From positions 506,295,176 to 506,359,175 of the forward strand of contig CM057347.1 of NCBI GenBank assembly GCA_030015575.1: a DNA stretch of 64,000 bases. Reading direction: 5' to 3'. The translations under genes were made by a program, and so were the position numbers. Positions within the stretch are counted from its first letter, which is position 1. Each line of letters starts with the position of its first letter. Under the pieces are notes generated by a model. That model was not told where the DNA came from, did not search any database, and worked only from the letters and a program-made list of their open reading frames with translations. This document shows positions 32,752-43,268 of the stretch, one piece after another. Source of the DNA: Agapanthus africanus (taxonomy: Eukaryota; Streptophyta; Magnoliopsida; Asparagales; Amaryllidaceae).

Positions 32752-32994
32752 TCACGCGTAGTATTTCTTGAGATATCGGTCATTGATGGGTGGTATGGGC
32801 CTTTCTCCCTCGGCATTTATCTGCTGGGAGGATCCTCTATCAAACACTTTCACGATGACGTATGGCCCTTCCCATTTTGGCTTGTATTTTCCCTTGGCAT
32901 GTCGACTGGGGATGATCGGTCTTTTTAGGACCAACACCAATTCGCCTTTCTTAAAAGCACGGAGACGGGTCATCTTGTCATAGGCTTGTGACAT
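32752..32994 (-). pseudogene. J integrase C-terminal end
   Basis: An open stretch of 80 codons with KYKPKWEGPYVIVKVF, the GPY-type motif that closes Ty3/gypsy integrases, then the last coding residues before the 3' spacer. Part of the broken J polyprotein. Confidence 0.75.
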
Positions 32995-33000
32995 TTGGGT

Positions 33001-33552
33001 TCAGTACAGCTCTAGATTTTGCTGTACTGCGAGCCTCTTTTCTTCGAGAGTGTCGAGCTCTTCAAGCCGAAGGAGGACATTTTCCTCCTCCGTCAAATCA
33101 TGCTGGACTGTCATTCTCAAGCTTGCAACTTCGACTTCGAGGGGTAGGATTGCCTCCACTCTGAAGAGCAATGAGTATGGAGTGGATTGGGTTGGAGTGC
33201 GGTGTATGGTACGATATGCCCACAACGCCTCGTGGAGCTTGAGATTCCAGTAACACTTGTTGGCTGAAGCATTTTTCCTCAGGAGCTTGCATAGAGTTTT
33301 ATTGAAGGCTTCGGCTAGCCCATTGGTTCTTGGATTATAGATGGAGAAATATATCCAGTCTATCTTGTGCTGAGTAGCGAACCTTGAGACTTTGAAGCTC
33401 TTGAAAGAAGGCCCGTTGTCAGATATGATTCTTCTCGGTGTACAAAAGCGGTATAGAATATTATGCCAGAAGAATGTCAGAATATCTTCTGTCTTGACTT
33501 TTTTTAGCGGGACAGTTTCAGCCCATCCGGAGAAGTAGTCAGTTGTGGTCAA
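33001..33552 (-). pseudogene. J integrase core
   Basis: An open stretch of 183 codons with DYFSGWAETVPL, DNGPSF and NPRTNGLAEAFNK, the retroviral-type integrase core with its second acidic residue and the NG.AE.FNK helix. It would insert element DNA in the nucleus. Upstream (to about 33800) the zinc-binding part is only partly open. Broken element. Confidence 0.85.
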
Positions 33553-33805
33553 TATGAACCGGTGGCTTTTGGATGACGGAGGATCGATTGGACCAACTAT
33601 GTCGGTGCCCCAAACTTCGAAGGGTCATGACGCCACCGTAGGATGCAGCGGATTGGAATGCTTGTGAATGAACTCACCGTGAATTTGGCAAATATGACAC
33701 TTCTTCGCAATCCCTTATCATGGTAGACCAGTAATACCCAATCCGTTTAATTTGAAGCCGCATTTTGGGGCCAAATTGGTGAGCTCCGCAAACGCCCGAG
33801 TGAAC

Positions 33806-34234
33806 TTATTTCATGACTATTTGGATTTCGGCCGATGATAGACATCTGAGCCAGAGTTGGTCATATGATCTGCAGTAGAGCGTATTATTTACAAACATAT
33901 AACGAAAGGCTCTTTTCTTCAACTGAACCCTTGCGGATTTTCCTTCGGGCAGCTTGTTGTATCGGAGGTACTCTATGAATGGTTCTCTCCAATCGGGCTC
34001 GTCTTGAATGATCAGAGCTTCTTCGGCAGGATTGCTCTTTTCTTCTGCGCTTTCCTCTTCTCGTAAAGAGACTAGAGGCAGAATTTGCCTGCTCCTGACT
34101 GTGATCAGAATTTCATCCATATCGGGATCAGTCAGTTCCTTGGCTAAGCTAGTGAGTACGTTGGCTTTTCCGTTCAACGCCCTAAGAACTCTTATCAGTT
34201 CAATGTGGATGAACTGTTTCATAAGCTCCACCAC
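33806..34234 (-). pseudogene. J linker between second RNase H and integrase
   Basis: A stretch of 142 codons starting in the end of the second RNase H (ALNGKANVLTSLAKEL is the ..N..AD.L.. helix style of that domain) and running through an acidic linker toward the integrase zinc-binding region. Typical layout for Tat-type pol. Confidence 0.65.
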
Positions 34235-34273
34235 CCGACTTCTGTACCAAGATAACTCGGGTTTGTATATCTT

Positions 34274-34834
34274 CTAGTCACCGCGTACTTGGTTGATAAC
34301 AAGCTGGGAATCATCGTAGACCCGTAGCCGAAGGATTTCCATTTCTATGGCGAGCTCCAGACCAGCTATCAGAGTTTCGTACTCAGCCTCGTTGTTTGTG
34401 CGGGGCTCGGTGAGAGCAAAAGAACATCGTAGGGTTCCCTTCGATGGCGTGATGAACACCAATCCTATCCCTGCTTTTATCTGCTGGATGCTTAATTTGC
34501 TGGAGCTCCTTATTGATGAGGCACCATCGAAGTAGAGCTCCCAGAATGGTTCGTTATCTTCGAGATGCAGCGCATATTCGTCGGGTAACTCACAATTGAG
34601 TGGCGACCCTTCTGATATGGGATGAGCAGCGAGAAAGTCGGCAAGGGCTTGCCCTTTTACTGCTTTCTGAGGCGTATAGATTATGTCGAATTCAAGAAGC
34701 ATGACAACCCATCTTGCCATTGTACCGGCTAGGCTTGTTTTGGTCATCAAGTGTCTGAGCGGGTCGACCTTGGAGATCAGCATAACCCGATGAGCGAGCA
34801 GATAGTGCCTCAGCTTCTTCACAGCGAATATCAA
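34274..34834 (-). pseudogene. J second (archaeal-type) RNase H with preceding RNase H end
   Basis: A stretch of 186 codons. The first part has DFLAAHPI, the junction after the ordinary gypsy RNase H. The second part has WELYFDGASS, TNNEAEYETLIAGLELA and YDDSQLVINQV, the acidic motifs of an added RNase H. Two RNase H domains in a row mark the Tat group of Ty3/gypsy. Part of the broken polyprotein. Confidence 0.82.
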
Positions 34835-35033
34835 AGCCAGGCATTGCTTGTTCTATCGGGGAATAGTTGTGTTCCGCCCCGACTAAAGTTCGACTAAGGT
34901 AGTAGAGGGCATTTTCTTTTCCCTCCTCGTTGTTCTGGGCAAGGAGCGCACCGAGTGACTCATTTAGCGTGGAGGTATAGAGAATCAACGGTTTATTTGG
35001 GATGGGAGCAGCAAGTACTAGAGAGTGGAACAT
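34692..35033 (-). pseudogene. J ordinary RNase H region
   Basis: 113 codons with LYTSTLNESLGALLAQ and ALYYLSRTLVGAE, the Ty3/gypsy RNase H core that follows the reverse transcriptase. It degrades the RNA strand during reverse transcription. It overlaps the start of the next open stretch in another frame. Confidence 0.8.
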
Positions 35034-35060
35034 GTACTGTTTGATATTTTCGAATGCTTC

Positions 35061-35783
35061 TTAACACTCGGCATCCCAGACGAAAGGAGCTCCTTTCTTC
35101 ATGAGCTTTGAAAAGGGCCTACATCTTCCCGATAGGTTCGAGATGAACCTTCGTATGTAAGCGAGCTTACCTTGAAAGGATCTTAGCTGCGTCAGATTCT
35201 TTGGAGGAGGCATCTCCATGATGGCCTTTATTTTTGATGGGTCAATTTTGATCCCCCGATGTCGGACTATGAAGCCCAAGAATTTTCCCAATGACACGCC
35301 AAAAGTGCACTTTAAAGGATTCATTTTCAGATCGTGTTTCCTTAGTCGGGTGAAAACGGTCCTGAGATCTCAGATGTGATCGGCCTTGGCTTTAGTCTTG
35401 ACGACTAAATCATCAACATAACATTTGACGACTTTATGGATTAAGTCATCAATGATTTTGGTCATTGCCCTTTGATATGTGGCGCCCGCATTCTTCAGTC
35501 CGAACGGCATCACCTTGTAGCAGTATATCCCGATCGGGATTCAAAATGCTGTGTGTTTCTCATCCTCAGGTGACATCTTGATCTGATTATATCCAGACGA
35601 GCCATCCATGAAAGTGAACGGCTCATAATTTGAGGTATCGTCGACCATCATTTCCATGACCGGAAGCGGGAAATCGTCTTTAGGATATGCTTTATTGAGA
35701 TCCTTGAAATAGACGCAAACTCGTATCTACCCGTTCTTCTTGTTCACTGGGACGATGCACGCGATCCAGTCCGCGTATTTCTC
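35061..35783 (-). pseudogene. J reverse transcriptase, palm and thumb
   Basis: The YVDD active-site motif is encoded on the minus strand at 35409-35420. Downstream, 87 open codons (35061-35324) carry FLGFIVRHRGIKIDPSKI and LRSFQGKLAYIRRFI, the standard end of the gypsy reverse transcriptase. The middle part is not continuously open. Confidence 0.8.
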
Positions 35784-36902
35784 TTATCTGATGAAGCCAG
35801 CATCAATAAGTTTCTTAGTTTCCTCGATGACCTTTTCTTCTAGCTCCCTTCTCATTCTTCGAGGAGCTTGTTTGACTAGCTTGGCATCAAGAGATATAGC
35901 CAGCTTATGCATGGCCACTTCAGGGGAGAGGCCAGGAATTTCTTTGTAAGTCCACGCGAAGCAGTAGACGAACTCATGTAGCAGGACGATTATCTGTTCT
36001 TTCATTTTCTCTAACAAGAGCGAGCTGATGTAGGTCGACTTTGGATTATCAGGCATTCCTAAATCAATCTCGGTTGGCTCGTCAAAGGTTGCTTGTCCTT
36101 CATCTTCGACTTCTTGAGGGGATTCTTCTGGCTCGGCTTGCTTGTCGTCGTCATTTGACCTTTCGCTGGCTTCACCAACATGGATCATATAGCATGCTTT
36201 GGCATCAGGTTGAATGAAACCTATGCCTCGTCTATCTGGGATTCGTCCATCGTTGAGTGCTCGGACTTGAGTCGGATGCCACAACTCCTCATAAAACTTC
36301 GTTTCGGAGTCTGTTTGATATAACCGACATCCGTACTTTTTAAAATATTCCCGCATCTCAGACGCATAATATCTGGGGTTTAGGACGGCTCTTATGCCTC
36401 TTTCATAGGGAAGGCATGTGACAGACAAATCGTTCGGGTACACGACAGGATTTGACCCATAAAATAGGATGTCCTTCTGCCCACTCTTTCTTCCAGGAAC
36501 GTAGAAGGTTTTCAGCTGGTCCACGGTGGAGACTGATAATACATTGAGCTCTTTGCATGTCTGCTCCGGCACCCTTGTGACGGTTAGGGACCCTTCTGTA
36601 ACTTCAAAGGTCTCTCTTAGCTTCGCTTGTTGTATGAGAGCCCAATTTGCACAGCTGTTCCAAAACGGGTCCTCTTCCTCTGATTCATCGGTGTCGCTAC
36701 CGAAATGAGGGCGAATTTTGCTGCCGGATGGGCCTTCAGTATCAGACTCATCCGTATCGCTACCGAAACGAGGGTGAGTTTTACGGAAGGATGGACTTCT
36801 AGCGTTGGATTCATCAGTGTCATTGCCGAAACGCAGACATACTTGGGGGTTTTTGCTTTTGAAAGTGACAGCCGACTCAGATTTTCTTTTGAGTTTCGAC
36901 AC
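35784..36902 (-). pseudogene. J polyprotein segment: acidic linker and reverse transcriptase N-terminus
   Basis: The longest open stretch of J, 372 codons. The N-terminal part carries three copies of a short repeat like RFGSDTDES in an acidic context. The C-terminal part (VYCFAWTYKEIPGLSPEVAMH, then RRMRRELEEKVIEETKKLID) is the standard entry into the Tat/gypsy reverse transcriptase. The segment between protease and reverse transcriptase is unusually long. No function is known for the repeats. Confidence 0.78.
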
Positions 36903-37129
36903 TGTTCTGTCTTTGGTCAGTCGTGGTTCAACACTTTAGGGGTTCACAAATTACCGAGAATCATCGTATCGGACTTCATGCATACCGAACGGCTGGATGT
37001 CTCCTTCAATACGTCTTTATTCACCATTTTTTGTATACTTCATGCACTGATGGAGAGTTAACAGAACAATGTCGTAATCGTGGAGCCATAACCGTCCTAG
37101 GAGAATCTTATAAGACGTGTCGGCATCGA

Positions 37130-37471
37130 TCACGTATATCTTAGCTTCGGTTTACAGATCCCCAAATTGATTGGCAGAGCTATGGACCCTAGAACTTGCT
37201 GGCAGTTTTGATTGAAGCTTTGGATGACTATTCTTTCCCTTGACAGGTGTCGGACGTCCATTGACAAGCTCTTCAGAGTCCGCAAGTTCATGATGTTCAC
37301 TGAGGCCCCTAGATCAATCAATGTGCGATTAATCTGGTCTCTGTTGCTGTACCCTGTCACGTAAAGCGGTCGGTTGTGCTCAGCTATCCCCAGTAACAAG
37401 TCTTCATCCTTAAATATGACCGTGGCTGTATGCAGAGTGTACCGGTCCTCTTTCATATTGATTTCCGCCAA
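37130..37471 (-). pseudogene. J aspartic protease region
   Basis: 113 codons with INRTLIDLGASVNIM followed by LRTLKSLSM, in the position and context of the retroviral-type aspartic protease of Tat-type elements. It lies between gag and the reverse transcriptase segment. Confidence 0.7.
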
Positions 37472-37557
37472 GCGAGACTGGTACCGCTCGGGGTTTTGTA
37501 GAGCATGAATGAGAATATCTCTGAGATCTTTGGACAGGACCAGAGCATCATAGATGC

Positions 37558-38221
37558 TTAAGAGAGACAGAATCTTTTAGAGATGAGCCAAGACATTATA
37601 GTCCACTGGTGAAGGACTCGAGTCTTCATGAGCAAGCTCTCCACCATCTTCTTCATCAGCGATTTGTTTTTTCTTCCCTTTTGAGGCATTGCCTTGATTT
37701 GGCAGTAGAGCTTTGCCGCTTTTGAGCTGGATTTGGTTGGCCTTTGTGGCGAGCTCCTCGTCCTCTTCAGGAAAACAAAGCTCTTCTTCAGAGTCGCTAC
37801 CAAGGTGGATGACGTAGCAGGTCACGACAGGGACCTCATCATTTGAGTTTTATTCCAGCTCTTCTAGAATCTCGGTTGTTTCTATGGGAAAGAACTTTTT
37901 CAATTGAATTAGAGTTCTTTCCTTTTGCTCGTAGTTTTCGAGAGAATCGATATGCCTTTGAATGGTCGATTTCCCCGCTAACTCCTTTTTGCTTCGAGCC
38001 ACACATTTCCTTTTCTTCTTCTTTAGCTTTTTGGATTTTGAGACTGATTGAGCCGAAGAGGTAGCTGGAACGGTGGGCTCCTTCTGCCCCTCCCATTCTG
38101 TTCTGGGCTCTTTCTGAAGTAGCTTTAATATCTTCTTCATCTTATTAGAGATGTGCATCCTCCACAGAGGCTGCAGCGAGTCAGTTTCATTCTTCAGGGT
38201 AGAGGGTTCAGCTGTCTGCTC
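37558..38221 (-). pseudogene. J gag-pol linker, lysine-rich
   Basis: Overlapping open stretches of 81-102 codons in different frames, rich in Lys, Glu and Ser (for example SKSKKLKKKKRK). This appears to be the spacer between gag and protease. No domain is recognised. Confidence 0.5.
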
Positions 38222-39092
38222 TCAGAAAGCTTCATCTTGTGTCTGTATAAAGTTGATGGTTGCAGCTTGATTGTTCACCAACACACTCTTGGACAACTCG
38301 ATCTCCCCAGTCTTGTACTGCTTCTCGACCCAGTCTTTGAAAGTATAGCAATCCTCGAACGCATGGCTCACTACTCGGTAGTATGGGCAATATAGAGAAC
38401 TGTCGATCATTTTTGCTTCGTGATGTCTTTTCGACTCTGGTAATTGTAGACCGTTGTTCAAAGTATCTTTGAATATCTTGCGGACCTTGTCCCTTCTGAA
38501 AGAGTAGATTTTGTTCTTTTTCTCCTCTAGTGAAGGCCCTTCTCCTCCTAGCATTGGATTTCAAGCTCGGTCTGTTTTTGATCTGCCCGCCTTTCGCTTG
38601 TCTTCATTGTCAGACACATTGAAAACGTTGGTGTTATTGGAATCCCCGCTTTTACTGCTGTTGTCCTTTCGATTCTTCCAAGGCTCGTCGCTCTGAGGGT
38701 CCGGGGCAGATACTTGCTTCGAGCGTTCCAGCACTTGAACTCTTTTGGCCAACTCTTGAAATGTCTTGAGGCCTGTTGTACATAAGAATAGAATCATCCA
38801 ATTCCTGAGGTTCCTAATGAGAAGGCTGACGGACTGGTCTCGCTCCAGCGGCGGTTCACACTTGACCGTGAGATTACGCTATCGGGCGATAAAGTCTGTG
38901 TTTCTTTCGTTCTTCCCCGACTTGGTCCTCACAAGGTCAGCAATGGAGATCTTATCACTGACACTCATGAACCTTTGCTGAAATAGAGACTCCATTTGGA
39001 CAAAAGTAGTGACGGACCCGTCTAGTATGCTCGCGTACCAGTCGAAAGCGACACCGGTCAGGCTATTGACAAACTGACGAAGAAAAAGTGCA
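38222..39092 (-). pseudogene. J gag, C-terminal part
   Basis: On the minus strand it contains gag capsid-type words (SVSLLIRNLRN region) and SLYCPYYRVVSHAFEDC with TFKDWVEK, the Tat-type equivalent of the gag zinc-knuckle region. It is cut at 39092 by element G. The N-terminal part of gag lies beyond G at 62415-62780. Confidence 0.72.
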
Positions 39093-39097
39093 TCATT

Positions 39098-41296
39098 GTT
39101 GGATATGTATGCCTTAGAGGCCTGTCTTGTATAGGATGCTAGGGATATGTATGTATAGGATAATCTTGCTTAGTTGTATATAGTGTATTATTTGAGTTGT
39201 CTTTATCCTGATATGTGTGTATTTCTTTCTATTGATACTTTATGTTGCTTGCACTTATTGATAAAGACTCGATACAGCAATATACTATTATGGTTTGACT
39301 TTATCTTAACATATGCATATGCTATACTCGATATAACATATGGCGGTTACATATTGATAAAGCCCGTAGGATCTTACTTGACCACCAGCGTTATGATGGC
39401 GATCATACTTGTGGGAGCTGGGTAGTCCATAAGCACATACTTAAAGGTCCCAAATCGCAGGAGTATCGAGACCGGGCATCAATACTCCAGAGTAGACTTG
39501 TGTATATGTTTCTAGACCCCGACGAGGGACGGTGGTTGGTCCCACAGCCATTAGTGTGATCACCTAAGATTGTATACAAGTGCTCACTGGGGGTGAGTAC
39601 ACTGGACAAACTCGCCGAGAACCTCTAGATGGTATTATACCTATCGTCAGATAGCGGTTCTCAGGTGATATGAGTACAGCTTAGCCTTAGGACCCGAGGT
39701 CATCATTTGTCTCGTATGAGTTCCCACTGTGCTTTGATCACTACCCTACCACTACTCTACTGAGTCGTGCAAACAGGTTTTGGTTGGGTACAGTCCAGAG
39801 CCATATAGAGGTAGTGAGTGATTGTCAGGGATTCGTCTTTCCCGGTATTGGGAGTCGATATCGCACTGTGTCCGGTTGGCTAGAACTATAAGACCTTGGC
39901 CAAGGCAGTTGAGAACTACTGATGGTTAGATCAGTAGTTTCTCGGAATGGTCCTGAGCCAAATCGATACGACTTATTGGGTTAGTAGAGGTCTGACGCTT
40001 ACTACCCCCATGATCCAATATGCAATACTTTTAGACGAAAAGACCGGACTGTACGAAGATTATCACGGATAGGCTCAGTAGGGGTCAGGATGAGCTTGCT
40101 CGTCGGCCTTCTTTTTGACAGGTACCTAGGTAGCCGTTACGTACAGCTAGTGCCGCAGACGTGCTTATGGTTAAACCCACTGCCAGCATACTGTCGAGTC
40201 TTTAGAGTCCCACATAGAGGGTTTCTCTGATTTAGGCGAAACGATGTGGTGGCCGTATGTTTATACGTGCAGGGTTTCGATCGAATGATAATACTAGTCT
40301 CCTTATGATTAAGCTGGATTATTAAATCAGGTATTGATTTAATAATTTACGTGTACATATTTCGATATGTATATTCTAGTGTTATCCAAATTTTCGATCG
40401 GACGGTTGATAATACTGGCGACTAAGGATTGAGTCGGTTCATTAAATTGGATATTGATTTAATGCCAATATTATTTTAGTGGTATTATTCTATCTCTTGG
40501 GTGTTCATATTTTGATACGAATACGGGTATATATATACAGTAGAATGTATTCCATATTTATACGGAAAGACATTCTAGAAGGAGGACACCACATCATGTA
40601 ATTTCCATTTTTATTTGCAAAATGGAAAATGAGGTGTAAAATAGGAAATGAGGTGTAAATGAGAGAATGGTGTGAACCATTCTTGAATAGTGTTGGCAAA
40701 TGAATTGAAAATTCATTTGTGCAAACTATTCAAGTATGGTTGTATTATTTTTATTGAAAAATGGTTTTTTATAAAACCATGCTTCATAATTTTCTACACA
40801 CAATTTATTCATTCTCAACACAAGGTTCTCTCTTCTCACTTGCCTAGCTCTCTTGAGTTCCTCCTCCTCCTTCGTCTTCATCTTCCTCCCTACCATCTCA
40901 TGAGTTGAGAATGAAGAGAGGAAGAGAGATAGAAATACACTAGATAAATCACTACATCTCCTTAGTAACCTAGTCTAGCAAACTATGCCACTAAGTTGCT
41001 TCACTTGTGAAGCCAAGCTTGAATCAAGAACTCTCGGGTGGATCATCTAGGATCAAGAAGGCGAACAAGCAAGTTTGATCAAGGATCCCTAGGAGCTCTA
41101 GACGAGGGGTGAAGACCTGAAGGACACGGATCTCTAGGTATAAGCATCTATCACAGTAGATAGATCTCTGTAGATAGCTAGTTTCGTTTTATGGTTAGAT
41201 TCTATGACGAGTTTTCAAGCGCCGAATTTTTAAAAGTGAAAGTTTTTCGTTCCGCAACGGCCGCGGTAGGCGGTTAAGGCTCCAGGAAACCCAACA
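39098..41296 (+). repeat. 5' LTR of G
   Basis: It runs from TGTTGGATATGTATGCC to GGAAACCCAACA, followed at once by the primer site. CACAAGGTTCTCTCTTC near 40820 is followed by an untranslated-type leader containing GCTCTCTTGAG words. Confidence 0.92.
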
Positions 41297-41309
41297 TGGT
41301 ATCAGAGTC
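41297..41309 (+). promoter_or_regulatory. Primer binding site of G
   Basis: TGGTATCAGAGTC directly after the LTR matches the initiator Met-tRNA complement used by most plant copia elements. Confidence 0.9.
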
Positions 41310-42448
41310 GGTCCATAAACCCTAACTAGCTAATTTGCACTAATTTAGAATTTCGATCGACAAAATTATCTGAATTGTATTTCCAAAAACCCTGCTTGCT
41401 GTTCGAATTTTGAAGTTGTTCAAAAAATATTTTCAATGAGCTTAAAAATATGTGAAGGGTTTTTCTGAGCTAAGAATTTTTTTTGAGCATATAAGTCCTA
41501 AAGTAGACCGCTAATCCGTGGCCAAATAGGTCATTTGGCCGCGGATCCGCGGCCAACTTGTGGGCACTATGCTCCAAAATTTTTCAGGGGTTCTTGGTTT
41601 CTGGAAATATGATTTTTGTAATGTTTGGTTTCTGCCCAGATTTGTTTGTGTACTGGTTTGTACATGGGGCATATACGGAAAGTTTTAATCGATCGAAACT
41701 CTAAATTCTTTCTTTACCGTGTATTTGTTTCTGCGACCGCGAATATCATTGAGTGGTATAACCCGACTGATTGCTATATGTACAATCGGGATTGCAAACA
41801 TGATATTCAAGTTGGTGTTCTGTGTTGCACTGATGTTATGGATGAATTATCATGGTGGATAGTCTATAGTGCAATGGTAGTAGTACAGTTTAGATTCATT
41901 TGTATATTTATTATTACGGGACGAGCGTCTGACATGTGGACTGCCGTTTCTGCCAGATTGTATATTCTTTTATAGGGGCACGACCGGGTTAAGGTCGATA
42001 TCACCGTTGTATATATATTTTTCTTTTCTGTACTAGGATTACCCCACGGAGGAATGCTCGAGTAGACGGGTTCTAGAGGGCAACGAGCCCACATCTCATG
42101 GCATTGAGACGGAGGGAGCCTTACTCTAGAATTGGTGGGCTGTTCGCCACACTCGTGGGGGTATAGGATGACCCATGGAGGGGTGCTCAAGTTACCGGAT
42201 TCCGTGAAATGCTGGGTGACCCATTCACTTTGTTGATTGGGGTTGCCTCAATTCCGGGATTGGCGGGTAACTTGCCGCGCTTGTAAGGGTCTAGGTTTTT
42301 CATTGCACGGGCTATCCACACGATCGGGAACGTCGGGTCTCATTTGCGACTCAATTGAAACCCGAGGCTCCAAGATTATCCGCTATTCTATGTTGCTTAT
42401 TACTATTATGTGATGTTGCTTATATCATGTTTGGGACGAATGGTTACA

Positions 42449-42470
42449 CACACACACACACACACACACT
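42449..42470. repeat. AC microsatellite
   Basis: About 11 AC dinucleotides in the G leader. Confidence 0.9.
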
Positions 42471-42750
42471 AGTAGATGTTATATATGTTTTGCATCCGCG
42501 CTAGTCCTGCACCCGCTCTGCCGGTAGTTAAGTAACCTAACGGTGCATGAGTCATGATGGAGCCCCGTGGCGAATGCGGATGGTATATACGTACATTTTA
42601 TTTTCGTTCTTTTCTGGTGTGATAGAAATTTATTGATGAGACCGCATTAATTTTAATTAATGCAAAAAAAGAAACCTAAAAGATATTGTTGGAACAAATT
42701 TCGAAAAACTATACTCATACTCTTTCACTTTGCATAGTGGTATTCGGTTA

Positions 42751-42820
42751 GGAATATCCCGCACCTCATTTGAGGAGGCACGAGCCTAAATCCCTTCACG
42801 GGGAATGACCTCTTGAGCAA
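42751..42820 (+). repeat. CCTCATT-type module in the G leader
   Basis: A single copy of the module that is duplicated in E and F. It contains CACCTCATTTGAGG, a perfect short hairpin, then AATCCCTTCACGGGGA. Confidence 0.55.
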
Positions 42821-43015
42821 AAGTTTATGTTACTATAGATTACTCGGTTTTCTTCAAAACCACTAGTTTTCAAAAGCGGAGTCTAAACCACTCCTTTTCA
42901 AAAATTACTCAGTTCCTTCAACGATATCAAGTACATTACGTTAAAAGGGTTTTTCGCCAAAAAGCCAGCTGTAGCCCTCCGTCATTTCAGATTAGTAATA
43001 CATAGTATTCGTGTT

Positions 43016-43221
43016 GCATTTGTTGACCTTTACCAAGGTGCGGTGTTCGATAGCTAAGTATTGCTTTTCTGTTGCATGTTGATGCGATTAGTTAGGACAG
43101 CCGTATGACTTTGTTGACCTTTGCCAAGGGTCATACAGGTGGGTCTAATATAATCCAGGATAATGATGGGTTGAACTTGACTTGTGACTTATGATTTGTT
43201 GGCCTTTGCCAAGGTCATAAG
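43016..43221 (+). ncRNA. Triple stem-loop cassette in the G leader
   Basis: Three hairpins share the core TTGTTG(A/G)CCTTTNCCAAGG. Stems: GCA/TGC (43016-43041, weak), GTATGAC/GTCATAC (43103-43136) and CTTATGA/TCATAAG (43188-43221). The core adds an inner CCTT/AAGG pair. Order and spacing match E and F. Confidence 0.6.
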
Positions 43222-43268
43222 CTGCTTGGGGCAAAAACCACATCGGGAGTTTCAAATATACATGAAAC

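Larger units (their letters stand above)
41310..43263 (+). other. Structured non-coding leader of G (first part)
   Basis: In order: about 700 bp with a 116-codon frame (41625-41975) of no known family; an acceptor-like TATTTTTCTTTTCTGTACTAGG near 42010-42035, split here as TATTTTTCTTTTC and TGTACTAGG; repeats with CTCGAGTA and GGGGTAT words; a CA microsatellite (42449-42469); one CCTCATTTGAGG module (42751-42820); and the triple stem-loops (43016-43221). No gag domain is visible. The leader continues at 53663-53892 and 56693-56846. Confidence 0.6.

Noticed and set aside
41625-41975. 116-codon frame in the G leader as a gag replacement
   Set aside because: It has no domain and no basic or Cys/His motif. 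Its partial counterpart in E is short, and F has none in the same place.
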